Source: DATLZU01 sp051293835 (GTDB lineage: Bacteria; Nitrospirota; Nitrospiria; Nitrospirales; Nitrospiraceae). From it: 64,000 nucleotides of DNA. The DNA lies in contig JBPKMA010000004.1 in assembly GCA_051293835.1 (NCBI GenBank), positions 62,001 to 126,000 on the forward strand, in the 5' to 3' direction. The notes beneath the pieces are model-generated. The model made no database searches. It was not told the origin of the DNA and saw only the letters and a program-made list of their open reading frames with translations. A program made the translations under genes and the position numbers. Shown here piece by piece: positions 52,037 to 61,029 of this stretch. How positions within the stretch are numbered: position 1 is the stretch's first letter; each line of letters starts with the position of its first letter.

Positions 52037-52620
52037 GTGGGTTGTGACGGGCGGAGCCGACGCCGCCTCATCACATTGTTTCGCGACCGTGTCGGTGCTG
52101 GCCGTGAGCCCGACGTTCCAAGGGACCGGCGGCGTTCACTACGTTGCCATCCAAGTCGATCAGAACACCGGACTCAATGGACCCAGGGTTTTGTTCGACG
52201 AATCGTCGTTTCGCAGCGGCTCGGTCGTCGCGGGGAGGATTGGAAAGCCGCCGCATGGCTGGCGGTGATCGCCGCGGCAAACGCGCTCGGGCAGGATCCG
52301 CACGGATGGACGGTCATCATCAAAAAACCACGTACCCAACACGGTGATCGACGGAGAAAGCGTGGGCAGCGCGGTCGCAGTAGGCGTGATGGCCGCCTGG
52401 CGCGGCAATCGGGTGCGACCGGACGTGGCGGTGACGGGTGCCATTACGGCGGACGGCCGGATTCTGGAGGTGGATGACCTACCCGGCAAACTGGAGGCCA
52501 CAGCCAAATACGAACTCCGCACGGAAATCTCACGGAACTTGCTGCACAGCGGCAGATAACCGTAATCGAGTCGGGTCTCTGCAGGAAGCGTACGCCCTGA
52601 TGACCGAAGCTCGCCGTGAC
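52037..52620 (+). pseudogene. Decayed Lon-type (S16) serine protease domain
   Basis: Pieces in three frames reconstruct one S16 domain: SPTFQGTGGVHYVAIQVDQN (about 52111-52170), then DWKAAAWLAVIAAANALGQD, then the active-site serine block DGESVGSAVAVGVMAAWRG (from about 52347) and the lysine block DGRILEVDDLPGKLEA, ending with GSLQEAYALMTEARR in yet another frame. At least three frameshifts separate them. Both catalytic residues (Ser in GESVG, Lys in PGKLEA) survive. It lies 90 bp after the Rieske oxygenase and ends next to the antiporter stop. Confidence 0.65.
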
Positions 52621-52624
52621 CGGG

Positions 52625-54631
52625 CTATTCGGTCTTCGCCTCGGCCAGGAGACTCATCGCGCGCCGGATCTGTTCACGCGACCCAAGCAGCACCACCACA
52701 TCTCCGGACTCCAGCCGCACTTTTTCAGACGGATTTGATTGGGTGATCCCGTCTCGCGTCCAGGCGATCACCGAGGCACCGGTTCGCGGCCGGATGGACA
52801 GTTCCGCCAGCGACTTTCCGATCGCCGGCGAGTCCTCATCGATTCGGCAGGTCTCCACTTCCACGTCGGTTAGCGTCCCGCCCCTCAAGTGATGTGCCAA
52901 TTCCGGCAACTCGCCCCGCCGAAGCAAGGCATAGCCTTCGCGCCTGATCTGCTCCGCCTTCTGCACAATGAAGTCCTGCGGCATTTTGTAGGTGCGGAGC
53001 ACCAGCGCGAAAATTTCGATCGACGTCTCGAACTCCTCTGGCACGACATCGTCTGCACCCAATTGATGTAGCTCATCGAGTTCGCGGAGGTACCGGGTTC
53101 GGACGACGATGTGGAGCTTGGGATTCAGCGCCCGCGCCACCTGGACCGCCCGGCGAGTGGTAAAGGGATCGGAAAGCGCCACCACGAGCACCCTGGCCTC
53201 TTCTAGCTTCATGTGTCGCAGCACGTTCGGGTTCGTTCCATCTCCATAGAAAATGGGCACGCTGTGGCGCGATTCCCGCCTGACAGTATCACCGTCGAGA
53301 TCGAGGACGACATAGGGGATTTCAGTCTCTGCAAGCACCCGGGCGAGGTTCCGGCCGTTGAGCCCGTAGCCCACGATAATCACATGGTCCTTGATTTTGA
53401 GCTGTTGTCCCTCGGCCAACGCAACATGGGCCATCGTCCGCCCCGGCAGCAGGTGGTGCAGCCGCTGGAGTGCCTCAGCCCGTCTGGCCAAATACGGCGA
53501 CCATTGAATCAAAAACGGCGTGATCACCATGGTCAGGACGGACACGGCCAGGAACAGTTGGTAAGGTTCGCCGGCCAACAGTCCGGTTTTCTCGCCCTCC
53601 TGCGCCAAGATGAAACTGAACTCTCCCACTTGCGCCAAGGCAACGCCGGTCAACACCGCGGCACGCGGGGGCTGGCTTGCCGCCAGCACTGCGACGGCAC
53701 CGGCGAGAAATTTCCCGATCAAGACGGCCGCGATCACTCCGATCACCAACCATGGATGCGCCAACACCGCACGCACATCCAACAGGATGCCGAGCGAGAC
53801 GAAGAACAGGCTGCTGAAGCTGTCGCGAAAAGGGAGCACTTCGGCCATCGCCTGGTGGCTGTACTCCGACTCGGAAATGACCAGCCCCGCAATGAAGGCA
53901 CCCAGGGCCAGGGACAGCCCGCTCAAGGATGTCAGCCAGGCAATGCCCAGGCACAACATGATGATCGTCAGCAGGAAGAGCTCCCGGTTTCGGCTCCTGA
54001 CGATGTGCTCCAGCAGCTTGGGCACGAGATACCAGGCCGCTACCGCGATGACGCCGACAAACACGGCCGATTTGGCCAGGGCGAGCAACACAGTCTTCGC
54101 CGCATCTTCCGCGGGGCTCGCCAGGACGGGGGTCAGCAGCATCATCGGCACAACCGCCAGGTCCTGGAAGATCAGGATGCCCACCGTCATGCGCCCGTGT
54201 ATCGAGTCGGTCTCTCCTCGATCGGCGAGCGCCTTGAGCACAATCGCCGTGCTGCTGAGCGAGAAAAGACAGCCCCAAAAAATACTTTGCTGAGCGGGAA
54301 TTTCCGCTAGCCACCCAACCAGCATCGCCAGGACCAATACGCCGCCCACCTGGATCGGCGCGGCCAGCAGGAGGACATGCCGGGCGGCCTTCAGATTCGC
54401 CAAGGAAAACTCGATACCGAGGGTGAACAGCAGCAGAACGATTCCGATCTCGGCCAGCACCTCGACTTGCGTCAGATCAGACACTAGATTCAGCCCCTGC
54501 GGGCCGATTAGCGCACCAGCCGCCAAAAACCCCGCGATCGATGGCAGCCGGAATTGATGAAAGACAAACACGACCCCGATCGAGACGACGAAGATCAGCA
54601 GCAACTCTCTGAGAACGGTGTGATCGGTCAT
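52625..54631 (-). CDS. Kef-type cation/proton antiporter with TrkA regulatory domains
   Basis: A 668-residue CPA2 antiporter. Residues 1-about 385 form 12-13 helices with LLLFTLGIEFSLANLK and the ion-site region LSSTAIVLKALADRGET followed by IFQDLAVVPMML. A TrkA-N/RCK domain (about 405-520) has HVIIVGYGLNGRNLARVLAE and LDLDGDTVRR, and a TrkA-C domain (about 570-655) follows. It probably exports K+ or Na+ in exchange for H+ under nucleotide control. The ATG at 54631 starts the first helix. It diverges from the HAD gene; a promoter is at 54716-54744. Confidence 0.94.
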   Translation of the reverse strand: MTDHTVLRELLLIFVVSIGVVFVFHQFRLPSIAGFLAAGALIGPQGLNLVSDLTQVEVLAEIGIVLLLFTLGIEFSLANLKAARHVLLLAAPIQVGGVLVLAMLVGWLAEIPAQQSIFWGCLFSLSSTAIVLKALADRGETDSIHGRMTVGILIFQDLAVVPMMLLTPVLASPAEDAAKTVLLALAKSAVFVGVIAVAAWYLVPKLLEHIVRSRNRELFLLTIIMLCLGIAWLTSLSGLSLALGAFIAGLVISESEYSHQAMAEVLPFRDSFSSLFFVSLGILLDVRAVLAHPWLVIGVIAAVLIGKFLAGAVAVLAASQPPRAAVLTGVALAQVGEFSFILAQEGEKTGLLAGEPYQLFLAVSVLTMVITPFLIQWSPYLARRAEALQRLHHLLPGRTMAHVALAEGQQLKIKDHVIIVGYGLNGRNLARVLAETEIPYVVLDLDGDTVRRESRHSVPIFYGDGTNPNVLRHMKLEEARVLVVALSDPFTTRRAVQVARALNPKLHIVVRTRYLRELDELHQLGADDVVPEEFETSIEIFALVLRTYKMPQDFIVQKAEQIRREGYALLRRGELPELAHHLRGGTLTDVEVETCRIDEDSPAIGKSLAELSIRPRTGASVIAWTRDGITQSNPSEKVRLESGDVVVLLGSREQIRRAMSLLAEAKTE

Positions 54632-54715
54632 GCGCGCTGGGCTTTCCTCATACGCAGCCGGCCGCCGGCTCCGACATCGGGTCAGCCTTGTGGTGAGAAA
54701 CTGGAAACAGGCCGG

Positions 54716-54744
54716 AGCATACAGGATGGCGCGCGGACGGGCAA
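54716..54744 (-). promoter_or_regulatory. Promoter of the Kef-type antiporter
   Basis: On minus, TTGCCC (54739-54744) and TATGCT (54716-54721) are 17 bp apart, about 80 bases before the ATG at 54631. Confidence 0.4.
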
Positions 54745-54755
54745 GCAAGAGCATC

Positions 54756-54784
54756 TTGTTGCAAGTTTCCGCGTGAGGTAGAGT
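54756..54784 (+). promoter_or_regulatory. Possible promoter of the HAD hydrolase gene
   Basis: TTGTTG (54756-54761) and TAGAGT (54779-54784) are 17 bp apart and only ten bases before the ATG, so the mRNA would be almost leaderless. Confidence 0.35.
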
Positions 54785-54794
54785 GAGGCGCGCT

Positions 54795-55514
54795 ATGACG
54801 GGGATCAAAGCGATCATCTTCGACTTCAACGGCGTCATCGCGGACGACGAGACGCCCCACCTTCTCACCTTTCAGCAGGCACTGAACGAGCACGGACTCT
54901 CGCTAAGCAAAGAAGACTATTACGGCCCCTATCTCGGGATGGATGAACGGAACTGTGCGACCGCGTTGCTCATGGCGGCAACCGGCTCCTGCGATCCGGC
55001 CAGGTTGCGCTCAATCATGGAACGGAAGGCCGTTCTCTTTCGGGACTATACCGCAACCCATAAGCCGGAACTGTTTCCAGGCGTTGTAGAATTCGTGAAA
55101 TCGGCCGCCAAAACCTGCCGGCTAGCCATCGCTTCCGGCGGACGGCGCGAGCAGATCCTCCATGCGCTGCGCGGCACGCCGATTGAGCAAGATTTCCCGG
55201 TGATTGTCTCAGCTGAAGACACGACCACTGGCAAGCCGGAGCCGGAGATCTATGAACTGACGCTGAAGCGCCTGAACGCTTTAGCGCCACGCCAGCCGCT
55301 GATCAGGGCAGGTGAATGTCTGGTCATCGAAGATTCCCGCGCCGGCATCCGCGCCGCACTGACCGCCGGCATGAAGGTCGTCGCCCTCGCCACCACCTAC
55401 CCGGCCGACCAACTGACGGAGGCCCATTTGGTACTGCCGAGCTTGAAAGGGATCACGGCGGATAGCATCGAGCACCGACTGGCCCAGCACGGAGGAAGCG
55501 CTCCGCCCGGCTGA
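54795..55514 (+). CDS. HAD-superfamily hydrolase (beta-phosphoglucomutase/phosphatase type)
   Basis: A 239-residue HAD subfamily IA protein. Motif I is AIIFDFNGVIADDE, where the second Asp of DxD is Asn; motif II is LAIASGG, motif III the Lys in TTGKPEPEIYELTLK, and motif IV VIEDSRAGIRAA. The cap lies between about 20 and 90. The substrate may be a small phosphosugar or phosphoglycolate. The D-to-N change at the general acid/base position is seen in some relatives but could reduce phosphatase turnover. It stands alone, divergent from the antiporter. Confidence 0.9.
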   Translation: MTGIKAIIFDFNGVIADDETPHLLTFQQALNEHGLSLSKEDYYGPYLGMDERNCATALLMAATGSCDPARLRSIMERKAVLFRDYTATHKPELFPGVVEFVKSAAKTCRLAIASGGRREQILHALRGTPIEQDFPVIVSAEDTTTGKPEPEIYELTLKRLNALAPRQPLIRAGECLVIEDSRAGIRAALTAGMKVVALATTYPADQLTEAHLVLPSLKGITADSIEHRLAQHGGSAPPG

Positions 55515-55855
55515 CGAAGAGCGGAGCTGGCCGGACTCATTGCTTCCGCTCAACACCAAGGCCATTTGCGTCTGCCATTGCCGAGCCGAAGGGCTCATTG
55601 AAAACGGACGGCGAGCATTGTCCGAAGTCCCGTTCGTGCGAAGCGAAGCTCCGGGCGAGACATGTGGTGCAGCCGAGCCAGAGACCCGTCGCCGGAGCAC
55701 CCGTTGCTTTTCAGTGCAACGGGCCGAGTGCAACGGGTGAGGTGGCCCACGGCAAACCCAAACGGAGGGGAACCCGTTGTGCCATTCGGCTTCGTGCAAT
55801 GGGTGCGAGTGAAAATAGGACAGCCCGGCTCCTCCTGATTGTCGGGATGCTTCTT
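55515..55855. repeat. Intergenic region with clustered inverted repeats
   Basis: This 341-bp region lies between the convergent HAD gene and epimerase. CACCCGTTGC (55698-55707) pairs exactly with GCAACGGGTG (55730-55739), and an extra copy of GTGCAACGGG sits between them (55714-55723). A further ACCCGTTGTGCC...TGCAATGGGTGCG pair follows (about 55770-55810). The array looks like short palindromic repeats of the REP kind, possibly also ending both transcripts. No gene is seen. Confidence 0.45.
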
Positions 55856-56887
55856 TTAAACCTTATAAAATTCCCGATACCACTGCACGAAGCGTGGGAT
55901 GCCCACTTCAATCGGCGTGGTAGGTTTGAAGCCCACGTCGCGGGCAAGATCGTCGATATCGGCATAGGTGGCAGGCACATCGCCGGGCTGCAGGGGGAGG
56001 AGCTTCTTCTCAGCTTTTTTGCCGAGCGCCTGCTCGAGCACCTCGATGAAGCGGAGCAGATCGACCGGCTGGTGGTTCCCGATGTTGTAGAGGCGATAGG
56101 GCGCAGAACTGGTACCGGGGTCTGGTCGCTCACTGGACCAGGCTGGATCGGGTTGTGCCGGGCGATCGAGGGCCCGGACCACCCCCTCGGCGATGTCGTC
56201 GATGTAGGTGAAGTCGCGCTGCATCCGGCCGTAGTTGAAGACCTCGATCGGACGGCCTTCCAGAATCGCCTTGGTGAAGATGAAGAGCGCCATGTCCGGC
56301 CTGCCCCATGGCCCATACACGGTGAAAAACCGCAGACCCGTGCAGGGAATTTTGTACAGATGCGCGTAGCAATGGGCCATCAGCTCGTTGGCCTTTTTGC
56401 TCGCGGCGTAGAGCGACACCGGATGGTCCACATTGTCGTGCACCGAAAAGGGCATGTGCGTGTTCCCCCCGTACACCGAACTGGAGGAGGCGTACACCAG
56501 GTGTTCCACCCGCGCAAGCCGACATCCCTCCAGGATGTTCATGAATCCCTCGATATTGCTCTCGGTGTAGGCGTGCGGGTTGACCAGGGAGTAGCGGACG
56601 CCCGCCTGGGCGGCCAAGTGCACGACGCGACGGATGGGATGGTCCGTGAAGAGCGCCCGCATGCCGCGGCGGTCGGCCAGATCCAGTTTGACGAACCGGA
56701 AACGCTCGAACGGCGCCAACTGGGCCAAGCGCGCCTCTTTCAGCCGGACGTCGTAGTACGCATTGACGTTGTCCAGCCCTACCACCCGGTCGCCGCGCTC
56801 GAGCAGTCGTCGCGCAACGTGGTAGCCGATGAAGCCGGCTACGCCGGTCACCAGGATCACCGGATCAGCCGCGTTCGATTGACTCAC
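55856..56887 (-). CDS. NAD-dependent sugar-nucleotide epimerase (UDP-glucuronate 4-epimerase type)
   Basis: A 343-residue extended short-chain dehydrogenase. The start is GTG 56887, behind GAAGGAGTG; the open frame further upstream overruns the preceding gene. The NAD motif is VTGVAGFIGYHVARRL, the catalytic Tyr/Lys pair is in SLYAASKKANELMA, and RFFTVYGPWGRPDMALFIF with NYGRMQRDFTYIDDI is the signature of UDP-glucuronate 4-epimerases (CapI/GAE). It probably converts UDP-glucuronate to UDP-galacturonate for surface polysaccharide. It lies 59 bp after the oxidoreductase-acetyltransferase gene. Confidence 0.92.
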   Translation of the reverse strand: MSQSNAADPVILVTGVAGFIGYHVARRLLERGDRVVGLDNVNAYYDVRLKEARLAQLAPFERFRFVKLDLADRRGMRALFTDHPIRRVVHLAAQAGVRYSLVNPHAYTESNIEGFMNILEGCRLARVEHLVYASSSSVYGGNTHMPFSVHDNVDHPVSLYAASKKANELMAHCYAHLYKIPCTGLRFFTVYGPWGRPDMALFIFTKAILEGRPIEVFNYGRMQRDFTYIDDIAEGVVRALDRPAQPDPAWSSERPDPGTSSAPYRLYNIGNHQPVDLLRFIEVLEQALGKKAEKKLLPLQPGDVPATYADIDDLARDVGFKPTTPIEVGIPRFVQWYREFYKV

Positions 56888-56946
56888 TGTGCACTCCTTC
56901 ACCCGCTCACACAGTCGAGGATCACCCCGCTTCGCCCAGACCGCAG

Positions 56947-58554
56947 TCACGAAGCGGGCGTCATCCGGTCGCGCTCTTTTCGGTAGCGTTTCCCGCAGGC
57001 CGGACAGACGGCCCGCGCCCCCCTCACCTTCAGCTTCACGCCGCATTCGCACATCCAGCCGGTGAGCTTCGCGGGAGTGCCGACGACCAACGCATAGTCG
57101 GGCACGTCTTTCGTCACCACCGCTCCGGCTCCGACGAAGGCGTAACGGCCGATGGTAATGCCGCAGAGGATCGTGCAGTTGGCGCCCAGCGTCGCGCCCC
57201 GACGGACCAGCGTCGGCTTGAGCTCCTTCATGCGAGGGATTTCGCTGCGCGGGTTAAAGACGTTGGTGAACACCATCGAGGGGCCGCAGAAGACGCCATC
57301 CTCCAGCGTGACCCCTTCGTAGACCGAGACGTTGTTTTGGATCTTGACACCGTCGCCGATCACCACGTTGGGACCGATTACCACGTTCTGGCCGATCTTG
57401 CAGTTCTTGCCGATGCGGGACCCCTTGAGCACGTGCGAGACATGCCAGATGCTCGTGCCCTCTCCAATCTCCACGCCCTCGTCGATGAAGGCGGATTCGT
57501 GGGCAAAATAGGGGCGCGCCGGCCGGATCGGCTTGGGCGACGGGGCAGCGGACAGAAACGGCCGCACCTCCAGCGCCTCCTGGCATTGTTGGAGCACGCG
57601 GAGGACCCGGAGCCCCTCCTGCCCATCCGTCCTCGGTTGGCGACGGAAGCGGATGCAGTCGAGAAAGTGCTGACACTCGGCCCGCAGCGGCTCGACTGAC
57701 TCGACTGCAACGGTCTGCGCTTCTGCTTTGTTCGGCACCGGCACGTGATGTTTCCATTCGATGGAATGCGGGTACAGCAGCAGCTTGTCTTTCTTTTCCA
57801 GATCGTCGAAGACCGCCATTTTCCGGTCGCCGACTACGATGAGCTTCTGCTCTTTGTATGGATGCAGCCACGACACGAACACATGCGCCTTTACACCGCT
57901 GGGGAAGGACAGCAAACTCACCGTGACGTCCGCGATCCGCTGGTGGAGATAGTTGCCGCCCTGCGCATGGACCGTATCGGGCATCTCGCCGAGCAAGCCC
58001 AAAATGACCGAAATGTCGTGGGGCGCGAACGACCACAGGATGTTTTCTTCGCGCCGAATCTTTCCCAGGTTGAGCCGATTCGAATAAATGTACTGGATGC
58101 GTCCGAGCTCCCCGCCTTCGACCAGTTCCTTCAACCGCAGGACCGCCGGGTGGTACCACAAGAGATGGCCGACCATCAGAATACGTCCGCGTTCCTGGGC
58201 CAGCGCGACCAAACTTTCGCCAGTTTGAACGGACAAACACAGAGGCTTCTCCACGCACACGTCCTTGCCGGCCAACAGCGCCTCCCGCACCAGGTTGGCA
58301 TGAGTCTCCGCCGGCGTTGCGATGGCAACCCCGGCGATCGACTCGTCCCGCAACACTTCGCCGAAAGCCCGATAGGTCCGGCACCCCGGGTACTGACCGG
58401 CGAATTGCCGCAGCGTGTCCTCGTTGCTGTCGCAGATCGCCGCGAGCGCCCCCAACTCGTGGAAATTGCGGACGAGATTTTTGCCCCAATAGCCGGAGCC
58501 AACCACCGCCACACGAGGCGGGCAAAACTGTTGAGAAGCCTCTACACTGGACAT
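56947..58554 (-). CDS. Fused Gfo/Idh/MocA oxidoreductase and left-handed beta-helix acetyltransferase
   Basis: A 535-residue fusion. The N-terminal part (1-about 320) is a Gfo/Idh/MocA dehydrogenase with VAVVGSGYWGKNLVRNFHEL and VCVEKPLCLS, like WlbA/WbpB, which oxidise the C3 hydroxyl of UDP-GlcNAcA. The C-terminal part (about 345-505) is a hexapeptide-repeat acetyltransferase (IGEGTSIWHVSHVLKGSRIG, VFTNVFNPRSEIPR), like WlbB/WbpD. A four-cysteine zinc-ribbon-like tail (CECGVKL...CPACGKRY) ends it. In the known pathway an aminotransferase acts between the two steps; none is encoded next to it. The epimerase follows. Confidence 0.9.
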   Translation of the reverse strand: MSSVEASQQFCPPRVAVVGSGYWGKNLVRNFHELGALAAICDSNEDTLRQFAGQYPGCRTYRAFGEVLRDESIAGVAIATPAETHANLVREALLAGKDVCVEKPLCLSVQTGESLVALAQERGRILMVGHLLWYHPAVLRLKELVEGGELGRIQYIYSNRLNLGKIRREENILWSFAPHDISVILGLLGEMPDTVHAQGGNYLHQRIADVTVSLLSFPSGVKAHVFVSWLHPYKEQKLIVVGDRKMAVFDDLEKKDKLLLYPHSIEWKHHVPVPNKAEAQTVAVESVEPLRAECQHFLDCIRFRRQPRTDGQEGLRVLRVLQQCQEALEVRPFLSAAPSPKPIRPARPYFAHESAFIDEGVEIGEGTSIWHVSHVLKGSRIGKNCKIGQNVVIGPNVVIGDGVKIQNNVSVYEGVTLEDGVFCGPSMVFTNVFNPRSEIPRMKELKPTLVRRGATLGANCTILCGITIGRYAFVGAGAVVTKDVPDYALVVGTPAKLTGWMCECGVKLKVRGARAVCPACGKRYRKERDRMTPAS

Positions 58555-58591
58555 TGGTTCACCGCGGGCGGCACCTGCACAGAATCTGCGG

Positions 58592-60217
58592 CTATGCCCT
58601 CCCGCCCTGACGCCCGAAGGGCGGATCGCCGTGGTCCAGCCGATACAGATTCATCGGGGACAGTTGGTCAGCGAGAGAGAGCACGTCGAGGCCGCCGTCG
58701 GACCGAAGTCGAAAGAGATCCAGAGCGTGGCTGTAATGATACCCGCAGCCCTGCGGTTCCAGAAGTTCTTTTAACTTTTCCGGCGGCTCCCAATGCGCGG
58801 TGAGGAGGGCCGTCCGGGCCGGATTGCGCCGGCTGAACATGAACGACAGGTGATCCGGATACCAGTCCGCGCCGCCGGTCGCATAGGACACGAAGAACTT
58901 GGCTTGGGCGGTTGCGCACAGCTCGGCCAGATAGGCATTGGTCAGATACCCGTTCTCGCCGACCTCCAGCCAGCGGCCGGGAGGCGAGAGGCAGGCATGG
59001 GCAGCGTAGGTTCGGACTTCGAGGAGTTGTTGCTGCGACGCGAAGACTGTGGCGATCGGCCCATAGCGTGTGACGAGGTCCTGGATTACGCCTTCCTTGA
59101 CCGCTGATCTGCCCGAGTTCGTCGGCCCGCTGTCCGCGTGCACCAGGGTGTTATGACCGCGATCGGTGATGAGGTAGCAGTTGCGCGGCATTTCGAGGTC
59201 GCAGGGGTCCTCGCCAAAGAAGGGCACCGACACCACCGCCCCGCCATCGAATGCCCAAGTCTCACCGTGCGCCAGTTCGACGATCTGCGCAAAACCCAAC
59301 TCCCGCAGGAGCGGGAGATAATCGTAAAACAGCTTGCGCCGGTTCTTCCGGCTGGGGACGAACACCGGCACGTCCTTGGGCAGATGGAGCAGCGTCCGCG
59401 GGTCCACGTGGTCGTCGTGGTCGTGCGTCAGGAAGATGGCCGACGGACGAGGCAAAAGCGAGACCCAAAGCGACGGCACCGGAGCCTCGGCGAACCAGGG
59501 CATGAGCCAAGGATCGAAGAGAAAGAACTGTTCCCGTTGCCGGTAGAGCAGCGCAGCATGGCCGAGGTGCACCGTATCCCGATCCCGCGTCGCCTCCAGC
59601 CAGCGGGTCTGCACCGTTGCCTGGCGGGAATGGACCAGGCACTCGTGCTGGAGCAGCAACTCCATCAATCGCGTCAACGTGCGCTCGGCGTCCCTTCCAG
59701 CGGAGGTCACCACCGTGCGGATTTCTTCTATCCGATGCGTCCCATCCAGGAACCCGAGCAGCTTGCCCACGGCTGGGCCCATTGGACGCTCGAAGCCTAA
59801 CGGAATCGCCTGACGCTTGACCGCTTGAAAGAGGCGTAGCCCTGCATTGGTGATGGTCGCAGACTTGGTCGGATCCAGCGGAAACTCCCAATAGAAGGTA
59901 CCATCCGGTTTGCGTCCGCAGCGGATGTACCGGCTCAGGTGCGGCCGCGACTGCACCAGTTCGGCATAGGCATCTTCGAGGCGGACCGATCTCCGAGGAT
60001 CGTCGAGTGGGGCACGGTGTGAAAAGACGTCGCTGATCGCTGTCTCGACGCAGCTCAAAAGGAGGCTGTGCGCTTCGTGCAGGCTGGCGACGACTTCCGG
60101 CGCCACGCCTCCGAGAAAGGGGAACGGGCCGGGCGGCTCGGCGCTCTCCAACTGGACCCATGTCCATGGTGCAAGAGCGAGGTAGTGATCGCGTGGCCAA
60201 TTGTCCCAGATCGACAT
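58592..60217 (-). CDS. Metallo-beta-lactamase-fold protein with an added N-terminal region
   Basis: A 541-residue protein. The MBL domain (about 215-480) has the metal motif FLTHDHDDHVDPRTLLH and a later HADSGPTNSG ligand segment, like UlaG or NAPE-PLD-type MBL proteins. Residues about 145-200 (VGKLLGFLDGTHRIEEIRTV) look like a small winged-helix domain of the PqqD kind, common in peptide-modification proteins. The first 140 residues match nothing I know. It precedes the dehydrogenase-acetyltransferase fusion by 37 bp, so it may work in the same surface-sugar or small-molecule pathway. The substrate is unknown. Confidence 0.82.
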   Translation of the reverse strand: MSIWDNWPRDHYLALAPWTWVQLESAEPPGPFPFLGGVAPEVVASLHEAHSLLLSCVETAISDVFSHRAPLDDPRRSVRLEDAYAELVQSRPHLSRYIRCGRKPDGTFYWEFPLDPTKSATITNAGLRLFQAVKRQAIPLGFERPMGPAVGKLLGFLDGTHRIEEIRTVVTSAGRDAERTLTRLMELLLQHECLVHSRQATVQTRWLEATRDRDTVHLGHAALLYRQREQFFLFDPWLMPWFAEAPVPSLWVSLLPRPSAIFLTHDHDDHVDPRTLLHLPKDVPVFVPSRKNRRKLFYDYLPLLRELGFAQIVELAHGETWAFDGGAVVSVPFFGEDPCDLEMPRNCYLITDRGHNTLVHADSGPTNSGRSAVKEGVIQDLVTRYGPIATVFASQQQLLEVRTYAAHACLSPPGRWLEVGENGYLTNAYLAELCATAQAKFFVSYATGGADWYPDHLSFMFSRRNPARTALLTAHWEPPEKLKELLEPQGCGYHYSHALDLFRLRSDGGLDVLSLADQLSPMNLYRLDHGDPPFGRQGGRA

Positions 60218-60279
60218 CGTCGTCAGCCGTCGGGCGTGAGACGCGAAACAATTTCTCCTTGCGCGTCACGCCTCATGCG

Positions 60280-60708
60280 TCACGTCTTCTTGCTGATCGT
60301 CGGCTCGTACAGCGCTTGAATGACATTCCCGTCCGGATCGGCGAAATAGAATGAATAGCTCCCGTCGCGGTGGCGCTTGGGCGGCTTCACCAGCGTTCCG
60401 CCCAGCGCATCGAGCTCCCGGTTCACCTCCAGAAACATTCGATCCACTGCTTCCGGGCTGTCCAGGACGACGCCGAAATGATCCAGCAACTGGCCACGCG
60501 GAGGACGGTACTGCGCTAACTCCGCCTGCGGAATCTGGTGCAAGGCCAGATTATCGGTCCCGGAGCTGAAATAAACATTGTCGGGATCCGGCTCCCAGAC
60601 GACCTTCATGCCGAGCAGGCGCTCATAGAACAGCCTCGATCGTTTGAGATCGGTCACGCGCAACGCCACGTGGCGCAGCCCTCGATGTGGTGGTATCGTT
60701 ATGGACAT
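60280..60708 (-). CDS. VOC (glyoxalase/dioxygenase-fold) protein
   Basis: A 142-residue protein of the vicinal-oxygen-chelate fold, made of two beta-alpha-beta-beta-beta units. Possible metal ligands are His in GLRHVALRVTD, His in LLDHFGVVLDS and Glu/Asp near FADPDGNVIQAL. Family members include glyoxalase I, extradiol dioxygenases and fosfomycin-resistance proteins, so the reaction is not determined. It lies 62 bp upstream of the MBL gene on the same strand. Confidence 0.9.
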   Translation of the reverse strand: MSITIPPHRGLRHVALRVTDLKRSRLFYERLLGMKVVWEPDPDNVYFSSGTDNLALHQIPQAELAQYRPPRGQLLDHFGVVLDSPEAVDRMFLEVNRELDALGGTLVKPPKRHRDGSYSFYFADPDGNVIQALYEPTISKKT

Positions 60709-61029
60709 CTGCTACAAGAGCGAACAGGAGGCAGCGAGCAGTGCACAGCGTGAGGCCCTCCGCTCCTACTTGTCGCTTCGGTTTTTCAGCAACCGCGCAA
60801 GCATCAGGCTCACAGGCCGATCCCTGCTCTCCATTTCGGTAATTCGCTTTGCCTATTCGCCGCTTTCCTGGCGGTTATAGTAGAGAGATGCCGTCATCCC
60901 GTCAATGGAAATTCCGGCCCACAGGCGCGTTCGCTGCAGCCGTGAGTATTTTCTGTATCTGTCCGGTCCCCGACTGCCTATGATAGGATGCCGGTCACTC
61001 TCTCACGACGAAACCAAGGAGTTCGCACT
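60709..61029. other. Divergent intergenic region
   Basis: These 321 bp separate the VOC gene (minus) from the SUMF1-domain gene (plus). A TATAGT stands at 60876-60881 without a well-spaced -35 box. An alternative ATG for the plus gene lies at 60988. No other gene or hairpin is convincing. Confidence 0.4.

Noticed and set aside
55598..56986. 462-residue plus-strand open frame
   Set aside because: It lies opposite the epimerase, has no ribosome binding site or recognisable motif, and its composition is that expected from the antisense of a GC-rich gene.
57745..58803. 352-residue plus-strand open frame
   Set aside because: Antisense to the oxidoreductase-acetyltransferase fusion, which has clear catalytic motifs.
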